A stretch of DNA of 64,000 nt from NCBI GenBank assembly GCA_947500055.1, contig CANMQO010000003.1, forward strand, positions 310,001-374,000. The letters are read 5' to 3'. Positions 32,073 to 40,017 of the stretch are shown here, piece by piece. How positions within the stretch are numbered: position 1 is the stretch's first letter; each line of letters starts with the position of its first letter. This DNA comes from an uncultured Paracoccaceae bacterium (GTDB lineage Bacteria; Pseudomonadota; Alphaproteobacteria; Rhodobacterales; Rhodobacteraceae). Below the pieces are notes generated by a model. It had not been told where the DNA came from and searched no databases. It was given only the letters and a program-made list of their open reading frames with translations. Position numbers and translations under genes: made by a program.

Positions 32073-32835
32073 CCCCGTCCTGTACCAAGCCGCCGACGGC
32101 ATCGCCATAGTCACGCTGAACCGGCCCGATCAGCGCAATGCGATCAATCCGGCGATGTGCGACGCGATACGCGCTGCCTTTGACCGGGTTGAGGCGGATG
32201 ATGACGTGCAGGTCGCGATCCTGACCGGGGCCGGCACGATGTTTTGCGCAGGCATGGATTTGAAAGCCTTCGCGGCTGGCGCAGGCGATGAAATCCTGTT
32301 CGGGCAATACGGCTTTGGCGGCTTTGTAAAGCGACCGCGCACAAAACCTGTAATCGCCGCAGTGGAAGGCGGGGCCTTGGCAGGCGGGTTTGAAATGATG
32401 CTCGCCTGTGATCTGGCAGTGGCCGGGGACATGGCGGAATTTGCCTTGCCAGAGGTGCGCATCGGCCTGATCCCCGGGGCCGGCGGTGCAGTGCGCCTGC
32501 CGACATCCATACCTCGGGTGCGCGCCAACGAAATATTGCTGACCGGCAAGCCGTTCAATGCGGGCGAAGCCGTGTTCTGGGATGTGATCAACCGGGTCGC
32601 ACCCGATGGCGACGCGCTAAAGGTGGCCCGCGGAATTGCCGCAGATATTGCAGCGAATGCACCGCTCGCCGTGCGTCATACACTGGCCATTGCCAAGGCC
32701 TCTCATGCCGCGAACGATGCCGCGCATTGGCCGCTGAATGACCAGCTTATCGTTGAGATTGGGCAAACGGCGGATGCAGCCGAAGGCGCACGCGCCTTTA
32801 TCGAAAAGCGGGCGCCGATCTGGCGTGGCAGATAA
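32062..32835 (+). CDS. enoyl-CoA hydratase/isomerase family (crotonase)
   Basis: AIVTLNRPDQRNAINPAM, AGTMFCAGMDLKAFA, PVIAAVEGGALAGGFEMMLACDLAVA; overlaps the ligase gene. Confidence 0.93.
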   Translation: MTDNPVLYQAADGIAIVTLNRPDQRNAINPAMCDAIRAAFDRVEADDDVQVAILTGAGTMFCAGMDLKAFAAGAGDEILFGQYGFGGFVKRPRTKPVIAAVEGGALAGGFEMMLACDLAVAGDMAEFALPEVRIGLIPGAGGAVRLPTSIPRVRANEILLTGKPFNAGEAVFWDVINRVAPDGDALKVARGIAADIAANAPLAVRHTLAIAKASHAANDAAHWPLNDQLIVEIGQTADAAEGARAFIEKRAPIWRGR

Positions 32836-32949
32836 CCTGAACGACGGTTTTTTCGGCCCATTCGGCCGAATGTGCGTTTCGACACAGACGATTCATGGTC
32901 CCCGGTTCAATCTGATGCCTGAACCGAAACCTGAAATGAGTCCCGTCAC

Positions 32950-33921
32950 ATGTTCAATTTCGCCCCCGCCATCCCCGCCCGCAGCGATGTCGACTGGTGC
33001 TGGTACCTGCGGCGCCAGGGAAAGCCCGGCGAAATGCTGGAGCGGGTTTTGCATGATATTAGCGTCATGGATCCCGGCGGCTGGGCGGCATGGGCCCCAA
33101 GCACGCTAACCACAACCGGATCACCGGTCGAGATGGTGTTTCAGGCCGGACAGGCGGATCTTCAACTGATCACCGAAGTCGCCAACCCGCAAAGCGATCC
33201 GACTAATCGACTGGCTGTGGTCAGCAAGATCATGCAAGGACGCCGGGCCAGGCAACTGCCCACAGCGCTGCGTGATGTGATCAGTGCTGCTCAGGCCGCC
33301 GGAAACCTGACCTACGGCGCGCGGCTGGGTCTGCGCTACAGCAAGGCAGGCCTGCAAAGCCAGCTTTTGGCGGAATTACCGATGGCAGCCACTGACTTGT
33401 CAGGGCTGATCTATGACGCGGCATTGACCCCAACGCTTGAGCAATTGGGTCAAAGCGCGCGGGCCAGCATGGTCGGTTTTGACGGCGCCAGCGGTGACGT
33501 CACGATACATTTCGAGATGGAAAATGCGCAACGCCACCATCTGCCACTTCTTGCCGAGCCTGCACAGGTTTCGCCCGACATTCTGGCGATGGCGATGGAT
33601 GGGTTGACGGACAAGAGCCGTGCCAGCGATCTGCCTACCGGGCAGCTTGGGTTCAGCTACCGCATGCGTGGCAACGATCTGCCACCTGTTTTGACATTGT
33701 CGATGCATTCCGCCGCGATCTTTGGATCAGATGCCAATATCGCAAGATCGATAAAGGGATGTGGGGGTTATCAACTCACCGGCTATGCGCCGCTGGTCGA
33801 TAACCTGCCACCGGCACCGGTGAATGGCACACATCACGGCAAGATCGGAATGACCGCGCGCCAAGGGGCAGCACCGTCGCTGTCGATTGGCGTGGCGGCA
33901 CCATGGACCTGCATTTTTTGA
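32950..33921 (+). CDS. uncharacterised protein, candidate DMATS-type (ABBA-fold) aromatic prenyltransferase
   Basis: LTTTGSPVEMVFQAGQADLQLITEVA resembles the DMATS 'LT.DGSPfElSw...vRf.iE' segment; PPVLTLSMHSAAIFGSDANIARSI resembles 'PevKvYiP...Y..sD..iA.aL'; repeated paired strands through the C-terminus. Coding call strong, family call tentative. Confidence 0.5.
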   Translation: MFNFAPAIPARSDVDWCWYLRRQGKPGEMLERVLHDISVMDPGGWAAWAPSTLTTTGSPVEMVFQAGQADLQLITEVANPQSDPTNRLAVVSKIMQGRRARQLPTALRDVISAAQAAGNLTYGARLGLRYSKAGLQSQLLAELPMAATDLSGLIYDAALTPTLEQLGQSARASMVGFDGASGDVTIHFEMENAQRHHLPLLAEPAQVSPDILAMAMDGLTDKSRASDLPTGQLGFSYRMRGNDLPPVLTLSMHSAAIFGSDANIARSIKGCGGYQLTGYAPLVDNLPPAPVNGTHHGKIGMTARQGAAPSLSIGVAAPWTCIF

Positions 33922-34155
33922 TGGGGTCTGACCATATCGGGATTATGACCTAAAACCGGTCACATCCCGAACCGAAGCACATATTGCCCGTCGACTGCTT
34001 GGCGACGGAAAAATTTTCTTTTGTCTTTTTGAATCTTCGAAATGGGCAGAAGCAGGAGACCACTGATCATCCTAACATAATGATATTTAACACGTTTCTA
34101 TCAAAACCTCGCAACCTGTCCTGACAGCGCAAACCGTCGCGGCCCACGTATCACA

Positions 34156-34171
34156 TTGACGTTTACGTCAA
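34156..34171. promoter_or_regulatory. 16-bp palindrome TTGACGTTTACGTCAA upstream of Crp/Fnr gene
   Basis: Direct reading: TTGACGT-TT-ACGTCAA. Confidence 0.4.
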
Positions 34172-34229
34172 CTGAGCAGTGGACAAGCATCGCGGCATGC
34201 GCCAAGTCCAATATATCCAAGGTACTGCC

Positions 34230-34940
34230 ATGCCTTTTAGCGATACAACTTCTACTGGACTGCGCATGAACGCTGAGAAATTTCTGGCCCTGAACCTGCC
34301 CTTGTTCGAGGATGTCACCGCGGCTGATCTAAGCGGCATCAATCTGAATGTCAGCGAACACAAACTCGCGGCATGGCAAACCGTTTTCGATCAGGATGAT
34401 TCCACCTACGATCTCTACTTCCTGTTGTCAGGGTCGATCATGGCCGTTTTCTGGACCGAGGAAGGGCGCGAAATCGTCTTCTCCCGTTTCCCGGAGGGTG
34501 CCTATTTCGGCGAACTGGCAGCCCTTGACGGGATCCCCCGGTCGCTCGCCGTTTTCGCAAAGACAGACGCGCGTGTTCTGTCAATGAAGCGGGATTGCTT
34601 CCTGCAAATCTTTAACGAAGTGCGCGTGGTCCGTGAGCGCGTCACCAACAGCCTTGTCGCGCGGATCAGAACACTGACCGAACGCAGCACCGAGATGAGC
34701 ACGATGTCGGTGGAACAAAGGGTTGGCAGCTACCTGTTGCGACTGGCCGCTGAGCAGGGAAAACTTGCCCAGGGTGCGGTGATTGAAAACGCGCCGACCC
34801 ATTCGGAAATCGCAGGCACCATCGGGGCCAATCGGGAAATGGTCAGCCGGTCAATCAGCAAGTTGGTCAAGCGCGGCGGAATCAAGTCATCGCGCCAACG
34901 GATCGAAATCATTGATCCGGAAGTATTATCCGAAATTTAA
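34230..34940 (+). CDS. Crp/Fnr family transcriptional regulator
   Basis: cNMP-binding-like fold (GREIVFSRFPEGAYFGELAALDGIPRSLAVFAKTDARVLSM) and HTH (PTHSEIAGTIGANREMVSRSISKLVKRGGI). Start uncertain: 34179, 34230 or 34266. Confidence 0.92.
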   Translation: MPFSDTTSTGLRMNAEKFLALNLPLFEDVTAADLSGINLNVSEHKLAAWQTVFDQDDSTYDLYFLLSGSIMAVFWTEEGREIVFSRFPEGAYFGELAALDGIPRSLAVFAKTDARVLSMKRDCFLQIFNEVRVVRERVTNSLVARIRTLTERSTEMSTMSVEQRVGSYLLRLAAEQGKLAQGAVIENAPTHSEIAGTIGANREMVSRSISKLVKRGGIKSSRQRIEIIDPEVLSEI

Positions 34941-35030
34941 TACAATTCCGGCCAAACGTGCCATTGCGCACAGAACCCGGTTGTGACTGCTGCTAATCTC
35001 ATCACCATAACAAGTGAGTGAGTGCCCGAA

Positions 35031-35183
35031 ATGAAAATCATGGCAGTTCTTGGTCCCGAAGCGACAGCCATGATAGTTGCGGGTTTTGTTTCCCTGCTGG
35101 GTTTCACGGTCATCAACGCAGGTGGTGTTGCGGATGACCAGAATGTGGAACTACAAACTGTCCAGATGGTCATCGATCAGTAA
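35031..35183 (+). CDS. 50-aa hydrophobic small protein
   Basis: MKIMAVLGPEATAMIVAGFVSLLGFTVINAGGVADDQNVELQTVQMVIDQ*; single TM; followed by a strong terminator. Confidence 0.45.
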   Translation: MKIMAVLGPEATAMIVAGFVSLLGFTVINAGGVADDQNVELQTVQMVIDQ

Positions 35184-35207
35184 TCGGTCCCACGGACACA
35201 CAGCAAT

Positions 35208-35246
35208 AAGCACGCCCGTTGTCCCGCGGGCGTGCTTTTCTTTTTG
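35208..35246 (+). terminator. Rho-independent terminator
   Basis: AAGCACGCCCG-TTGTCCCG-CGGGCGTGCTT followed by TTCTTTTT. Confidence 0.85.
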
Positions 35247-35325
35247 GGGCCTTGCATCGGGCTATTGCGATTGACCCGGACCGCTGCGTGCTTACGTTAC
35301 AGGCGACACAGCCATAGGATTTTCC

Positions 35326-36318
35326 ATGTTTCACCGCCTCGTCACCCTGTTCGCGCTTTTTCTGCTTGGCCTGCCAGCAGCGGCCAAATGCACTGGCCAA
35401 AACTATCTTGACCAGCTGCGCGCGGATGAGCGGGCAGCACTTGCCGCAGCGACGGCGGATATTCCCTTTGGGCGCGGAATATTGTGGGGCGCGACCAACG
35501 AGGATCAGCAGATCACTGTCGTCGGTACCATGCACATTTATGATGAGCGGCTGGAGCCGATCCGCGCACGGATCAAGGATCTGGTGCAGAACGCCGATCT
35601 GCTCATGGTTGAGGCCACGATCGAAGATCAGGAGAACCTGCAGAAGATGCTGGCCGCTGACCCCGGCATTCTTTTCATCACCGAAGGGCCGACCCTCCCG
35701 GATCTGCTGGATGAAGAAACCTGGAACCTGATTTCCGAGGCGGCCACGGCGCGATCAATTCCATCCTTCATGGCAGCCAAGATGCAGCCATGGTATCTGT
35801 CCATCATGCTGTCGATCCCGCCTTGTGCCGCGCAAGAGATGTTTAGCGGGTTTTTGGGTTTGGACCACTTGATCATGCAGGATGCAGAAGCCGCGGGCGT
35901 TCCGATGCAATCGGTCGAATCCACGCTGACCATCTTTGAGATCTTCAAAGGTGATCCGATTGATGAACAGATCGACATGCTGCGGATCAACCTGCTCGCA
36001 CCTGATGTGCAACAGCAAATGTTCGTGGCCATGCTTGATCGTTACTTTGATGGGGATGTCGCAACCCTATGGGAAATGTCGCGCGTGGTGATGGAAAACA
36101 CGCCTGGCATGAGCGCCGAGGAAGCGGCGGAATCCTTTGCAACCTTCGAAAAATCCCTGCTGGTTGACCGAAATCAGGCGTGGATGCCCGTGATCCGCGA
36201 GGCAAGCAGCCAACATGACAATATCGTCATCGCCGTGGGTGCGGCCCACCTGATCGGCAACGAGGGGATTTTACAGTTCCTGCAGGATGACGGCTGGACA
36301 CTCAGCCCGCTTCGCTAA
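35326..36318 (+). CDS. TraB/GumN family protein
   Basis: Signal peptide; GTMHIYDERL N-terminal motif; C-terminal NIVIAVGAAHLIGNEGILQFLQDDGWTL. Confidence 0.9.
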   Translation: MFHRLVTLFALFLLGLPAAAKCTGQNYLDQLRADERAALAAATADIPFGRGILWGATNEDQQITVVGTMHIYDERLEPIRARIKDLVQNADLLMVEATIEDQENLQKMLAADPGILFITEGPTLPDLLDEETWNLISEAATARSIPSFMAAKMQPWYLSIMLSIPPCAAQEMFSGFLGLDHLIMQDAEAAGVPMQSVESTLTIFEIFKGDPIDEQIDMLRINLLAPDVQQQMFVAMLDRYFDGDVATLWEMSRVVMENTPGMSAEEAAESFATFEKSLLVDRNQAWMPVIREASSQHDNIVIAVGAAHLIGNEGILQFLQDDGWTLSPLR

Positions 36319-36983
36319 ACGTCTCCGTAATCCGCCAACCCCTGGCGTCCCACTGCCGTCAGATCATAGATCCCGCGGCTGACCCGGCAGAACCACCCGT
36401 AGTGATCCGCCGCCATGATCCGTGTGGCGTCGGGCACCTCTGCCCATTCCTTGACCTTCGCGCCTTTGGACGGCCCATGCACCGCCAGAAACCGGGCACA
36501 GCGCAACGCATCCTGACGATACCCGGTAATGATGCCATGGCGGGTAGCGCCACCCGCATTCGGATCACCCTGCAACCTGTCAAAGGCACGCAATAGCTGT
36601 GTCGCCTTGCGCTTTGATTTGCGGGGGGCATAAGGGCCGGGATCGGCGTGGACTTCGACGTGACCGTCACGCAATCGCACTGTCATCACGCCCAGACCAA
36701 CGCGGCGGGCCAGCTTCACATTATCCTTCAAAGCACGCTGAAACGGTTTGCCCGACTTATGGGGAACCGCCAGATAAACAAAGTCACTGATCGCCAATCG
36801 GGCGATACCCTGATGAAACAGGCTCAGCGAAAATCCCAGTTTCAGCTCGATAATGACGGGGGGTTCGTCACCGCGACAGGCCACGACATCGGCCGCGCCA
36901 ACCTCGCCCTTCACGGAATAACCCTGCCCTTCCAGATGGGCTTTGACCGGGGGATACAGCGCTGTTTCTTTTGGCTTTGTCAT
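36315..36983 (-). CDS. DUF2161 family protein (putative PD-(D/E)XK-type fold)
   Basis: MTKPKETALYPPVKAHLEGQGYSVKGEVGAADVVACRGDEPPVIIELKLGFS, nuclease-fold core as in DUF2161. Confidence 0.85.
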   Translation of the reverse strand: MTKPKETALYPPVKAHLEGQGYSVKGEVGAADVVACRGDEPPVIIELKLGFSLSLFHQGIARLAISDFVYLAVPHKSGKPFQRALKDNVKLARRVGLGVMTVRLRDGHVEVHADPGPYAPRKSKRKATQLLRAFDRLQGDPNAGGATRHGIITGYRQDALRCARFLAVHGPSKGAKVKEWAEVPDATRIMAADHYGWFCRVSRGIYDLTAVGRQGLADYGDV

Positions 36984-37104
36984 TGGATCATGCGCAGCGG
37001 CGGCCTGTCAGGGGGTAAACGATCTGGCCCGGGAACGGTAAACCAACCCCCGCGCCAAACCATGCTAATGTGAAGCCGCCATTGCACACAATAGCGGCGT
37101 TTTG

Positions 37105-37290
37105 TCAGCGCCCGCCTTGACGACCGGGAAAGCGCGGCGGGCGTCCACCACCACGCTGCGGTCGCTTCAATCCCGGCGGCACTTTTGAAACAGGGCCGCC
37201 CACCGGATCGGGGCGATTGGCACGACGATTTTTGATGACGGACACATGATCGGAACCCGCCTTGCGGGGTTTTGTTATCTTATGGGGCAT
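37105..37290 (-). CDS. small basic Arg/Gly/Pro-rich hypothetical protein
   Basis: MPHKITKPRKAGSDHVSVIKNRRANRPDPVGGPVSKVPPGLKRPQRGGGRPPRFPGRQGGR; SD-like AAAGGTG before the ATG at 37290 (longer ORF start at 37317 lacks an SD). Confidence 0.5.
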   Translation of the reverse strand: MPHKITKPRKAGSDHVSVIKNRRANRPDPVGGPVSKVPPGLKRPQRGGGRPPRFPGRQGGR

Positions 37291-37340
37291 GATTGCACCT
37301 TTCTTGAGAATGTTCATTGAAAACAGATCGCCAAACGGCG

Positions 37341-37358
37341 TCAGCCAAACATGTCCAT
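37341..37358 (-). CDS. mini-ORF MDMFG*
   Basis: ATG GAC ATG TTT GGC TGA on minus, preceded by AGAGGAG about 10 nt upstream. Confidence 0.3.
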   Translation of the reverse strand: MDMFG

Positions 37359-37420
37359 TGTCAGGGTGCTCCTCTTACAAAAGGTGGCGGGCATCACTGC
37401 CCATGAGGTGGTGAAAGCGG

Positions 37421-37438
37421 TTAAACCAGTTTGTCCAT
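37421..37438 (-). CDS. mini-ORF MDKLV*
   Basis: ATG GAC AAA CTG GTT TAA on minus, preceded by AGGAGGA 8 nt upstream. Confidence 0.35.
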   Translation of the reverse strand: MDKLV

Positions 37439-37574
37439 TGTCAGATTCCTCCTTTTGAGTGCGGTAGTCGTAACATGGCCTTGGCCATCAGGTCAAACTG
37501 ACACGATGGGGTGACAGCCCCAACTGACCCTCATATATACGGGGCAAATTTTGCACCCATTGAAAGTGACCCAC

Positions 37575-38495
37575 ATGAGCACACTCGTTTTTGGCCACAA
37601 GGCCCCCGATACCGACAGCACCGGCTCCCCCCTGATTTGGGAGTGGTATCTGAACCAAAGCGGGATCGACGCCAAAGCCGCACTTTTGGGTACACCAAAC
37701 ACCGAAGCGGTGTTCGTGGCCGAAAGATGGGGCTTTGATCTGCCAGAGGTGATCAAGGATGTGGATGACGATCAGGAATGCGTCATCGTTGACACCAACA
37801 ACCCCGCCGAACTGCCCGACAATATCAACAACGCCAAGGTGATCGCGATCATCGACCACCACAAGCTGACCGGCGGGCTGGAAACCAAAAACCCGATCAA
37901 CATCACTATCCGGCCACTGGCCTGCACCGCGACGATCATGCACCAGATGATGGGCAGCGCGGCGGCTGACATGCCCGAAGGGGTCAAGGGGCTGATGCTG
38001 TCCTGTATCCTGTCCGACACGCTGGCCTTCCGGTCGCCCACGACCACCCCGATGGACAAGGAACTGGCCGAAAAGCTGGCCGACGACCTGAAGGTAAAAC
38101 TACACGACTACGCAGGCGAAATGTTCGCCGCGAAATCCGACGTGTCCAAATTCTCCGAAGCCGAGCTGTTGCGCATGGACAGCAAGGAATACGCTGTCGA
38201 TGGTAAGAAGTTCCGGGTGTCTGTCCTTGAAACCACATCACCTGATTCAGTGCTGAACCGCAAACAGGCGCTGATTGACGCGATGCCCGCCGTTGCGAAG
38301 GAAGACGGCGTTGATCAGGTTCTTCTTTTCGTGGTCGATATCCTTTCCGAAGAAGCCACCATGCTGATCCCCAATGATCTGTCCAAAACCGTGGCCGAAA
38401 AATCATTTGACGCCAAGGTCAGCGGCGACAGCGTCGTGCTGCCCGGCATCATGAGCCGGAAGAAGCAGATCATCCCGAACCTGAAAATTTCATAA
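37575..38495 (+). CDS. ppaC: manganese-dependent (family II) inorganic pyrophosphatase
   Basis: MSTLVFGHKAPDTDS, VDTNN, IIDHHKLTG, C-terminal SRKKQIIPNL. Confidence 0.94.
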   Translation: MSTLVFGHKAPDTDSTGSPLIWEWYLNQSGIDAKAALLGTPNTEAVFVAERWGFDLPEVIKDVDDDQECVIVDTNNPAELPDNINNAKVIAIIDHHKLTGGLETKNPINITIRPLACTATIMHQMMGSAAADMPEGVKGLMLSCILSDTLAFRSPTTTPMDKELAEKLADDLKVKLHDYAGEMFAAKSDVSKFSEAELLRMDSKEYAVDGKKFRVSVLETTSPDSVLNRKQALIDAMPAVAKEDGVDQVLLFVVDILSEEATMLIPNDLSKTVAEKSFDAKVSGDSVVLPGIMSRKKQIIPNLKIS

Positions 38496-38506
38496 ACCAC
38501 CGTGCA

Positions 38507-38570
38507 AAAGGGTCCGACGTTTTGCCGACGCAAAGCCGACGCGATGCCGACAGCAATAAAAGGACCCTTT
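38507..38570. repeat. Inverted repeat AAAGGGTCC/GGACCCTTT enclosing four CCGAC(G) iterons at an 11-bp period
   Basis: Iterons at 38513, 38524, 38535 and 38546; arms 38507-38515 and 38562-38570. Confidence 0.6.
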
Positions 38571-38571
38571 G

Positions 38572-39447
38572 ATGACCCAGATCATCACGCATTTTGAGGA
38601 AATTTCAGACCGCTATGATGCGGCATTTGTGGATCTTTGGGGCTGCATGCATAACGGCGTGCATGCCCTGCCGGGTGCGGTGGCTGCGATGCAGAAATAC
38701 CGTGCCAAGGGCGGGCTTGTGGTGCTTGTCACCAACTCCCCCCGACCATGGGATAGCGTCGCCCGCCAGATCGCCGATTTCGGCATTCCAGAGGATGCAT
38801 GGGATGCCATCGCGACCTCTGGCGATAGCGCCCGCGCCGCCATGTATCGCGGGATTGTTGGCCAAAAAATCTGGTTCATGGGGGAAAGCCCCCGCGATGA
38901 TGATTTTTTCAAGCCATTGAAAATAATTGAAAATCCCGTCGACGTTCAAAAGGTACCATTGGAAGAGGCCGAAGGCATCGTGTGCTGTGGCCCCTTCGAT
39001 CCGCTGGCCGATGTGGATGTGAACCGGCCCGAGTTTCTTTATGCCAAACAGAAGGGGCTTAAGCTGCTTTGCGCCAATCCCGATATCGTCGTGGACCGGG
39101 GCGAAGTCCGTGAATGGTGCGCCGGGGCGCTGGCCGCGCTTTATACGGAAATGGGGGGTGAGAGCCTCTATTTCGGGAAGCCGCACCCGCCGATCTATGA
39201 CCTCGCGCGCCGACGGCTCGCTGCGTTAACCGGTGCGCCATCCGATCCGCGTATCCTTGGGATCGGCGACGGCATTGGCACCGATATTCTGGGTGCCGTG
39301 CAGGAAGATATCGACGCGCTGTTTATTTCCGGCGGTCTGGCGGCAAAGGAAACGAAAACCGATGACCATCCGGACCCCGATGCACTGGATGCCTATCTGC
39401 AATCGCATCAGATGAGCGCAACTTACACAATTGGTCATCTGCGTTAA
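38572..39447 (+). CDS. TIGR01459 family HAD-type hydrolase
   Basis: DAAFVDLWGCMHNGVHALPGAVAAMQKYRAKGGLVVLVTNSPRP; YFGKPHPPIYDLARRRL; ILGIGDGIGTDILGA. Confidence 0.9.
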   Translation: MTQIITHFEEISDRYDAAFVDLWGCMHNGVHALPGAVAAMQKYRAKGGLVVLVTNSPRPWDSVARQIADFGIPEDAWDAIATSGDSARAAMYRGIVGQKIWFMGESPRDDDFFKPLKIIENPVDVQKVPLEEAEGIVCCGPFDPLADVDVNRPEFLYAKQKGLKLLCANPDIVVDRGEVREWCAGALAALYTEMGGESLYFGKPHPPIYDLARRRLAALTGAPSDPRILGIGDGIGTDILGAVQEDIDALFISGGLAAKETKTDDHPDPDALDAYLQSHQMSATYTIGHLR

Positions 39448-39525
39448 GGGAATCACTTGATCTTTCTGCGTTTGCAAAGTAATAAAATTTCAATATCACG
39501 GCGATATTGGGATTTATGTTACTGA

Positions 39526-39981
39526 ATGGAGCGCGGCATGCTGGATAACGCCCCTCGCGGAACGATCTGCATTGAAGATATCGAAATCGGCATGATCCGG
39601 TCGCTGCGCAAGGTCGTGACAGATCGGGATATTGAGTTGTTCGCCGAAGTGTCCACCGATCGAAATCCCGTACATCTTGATGAGGACTATGCGCAGGACA
39701 CCATATTCGGTGGTCGTATCGCCCATGGTATGTTGACGGCGGGGCTCGTCAGCGCCGTCATCGGAGAACAATTGCCTGGTCACGGCACTGTCTATCTGGG
39801 TCAAAACCTGAAATTTCTGGCCCCGGTCCGCCCTGGTGACATGGTTCTGGCCGAGGTTGAGGTGACAGATATCGATTTTTCCAAGCGCAGGGTCAAAATG
39901 GATACCCGCTGTCTGGTGAATGACAAAAAGGTGCTTGTCGGCGACGCCACAGTCTTGGCCCCATCGCGAAAATTCGACTGA
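39526..39981 (+). CDS. MaoC family dehydratase
   Basis: DRNPVHLDEDYAQDTIFGGRIAHGMLTAGLVSAVIGEQLPGHGTVYL, R-hydratase motif. Confidence 0.93.
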   Translation: MERGMLDNAPRGTICIEDIEIGMIRSLRKVVTDRDIELFAEVSTDRNPVHLDEDYAQDTIFGGRIAHGMLTAGLVSAVIGEQLPGHGTVYLGQNLKFLAPVRPGDMVLAEVEVTDIDFSKRRVKMDTRCLVNDKKVLVGDATVLAPSRKFD

Positions 39982-40017
39982 CCTTGCGCGCCCGTGCGGG
40001 CCACGATACCCAAGGCC

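Noticed and set aside
37493-37943. Minus-strand ORFs overlapping the start of ppaC
   Set aside because: Antisense to ppaC, whose DHH motifs are clear.
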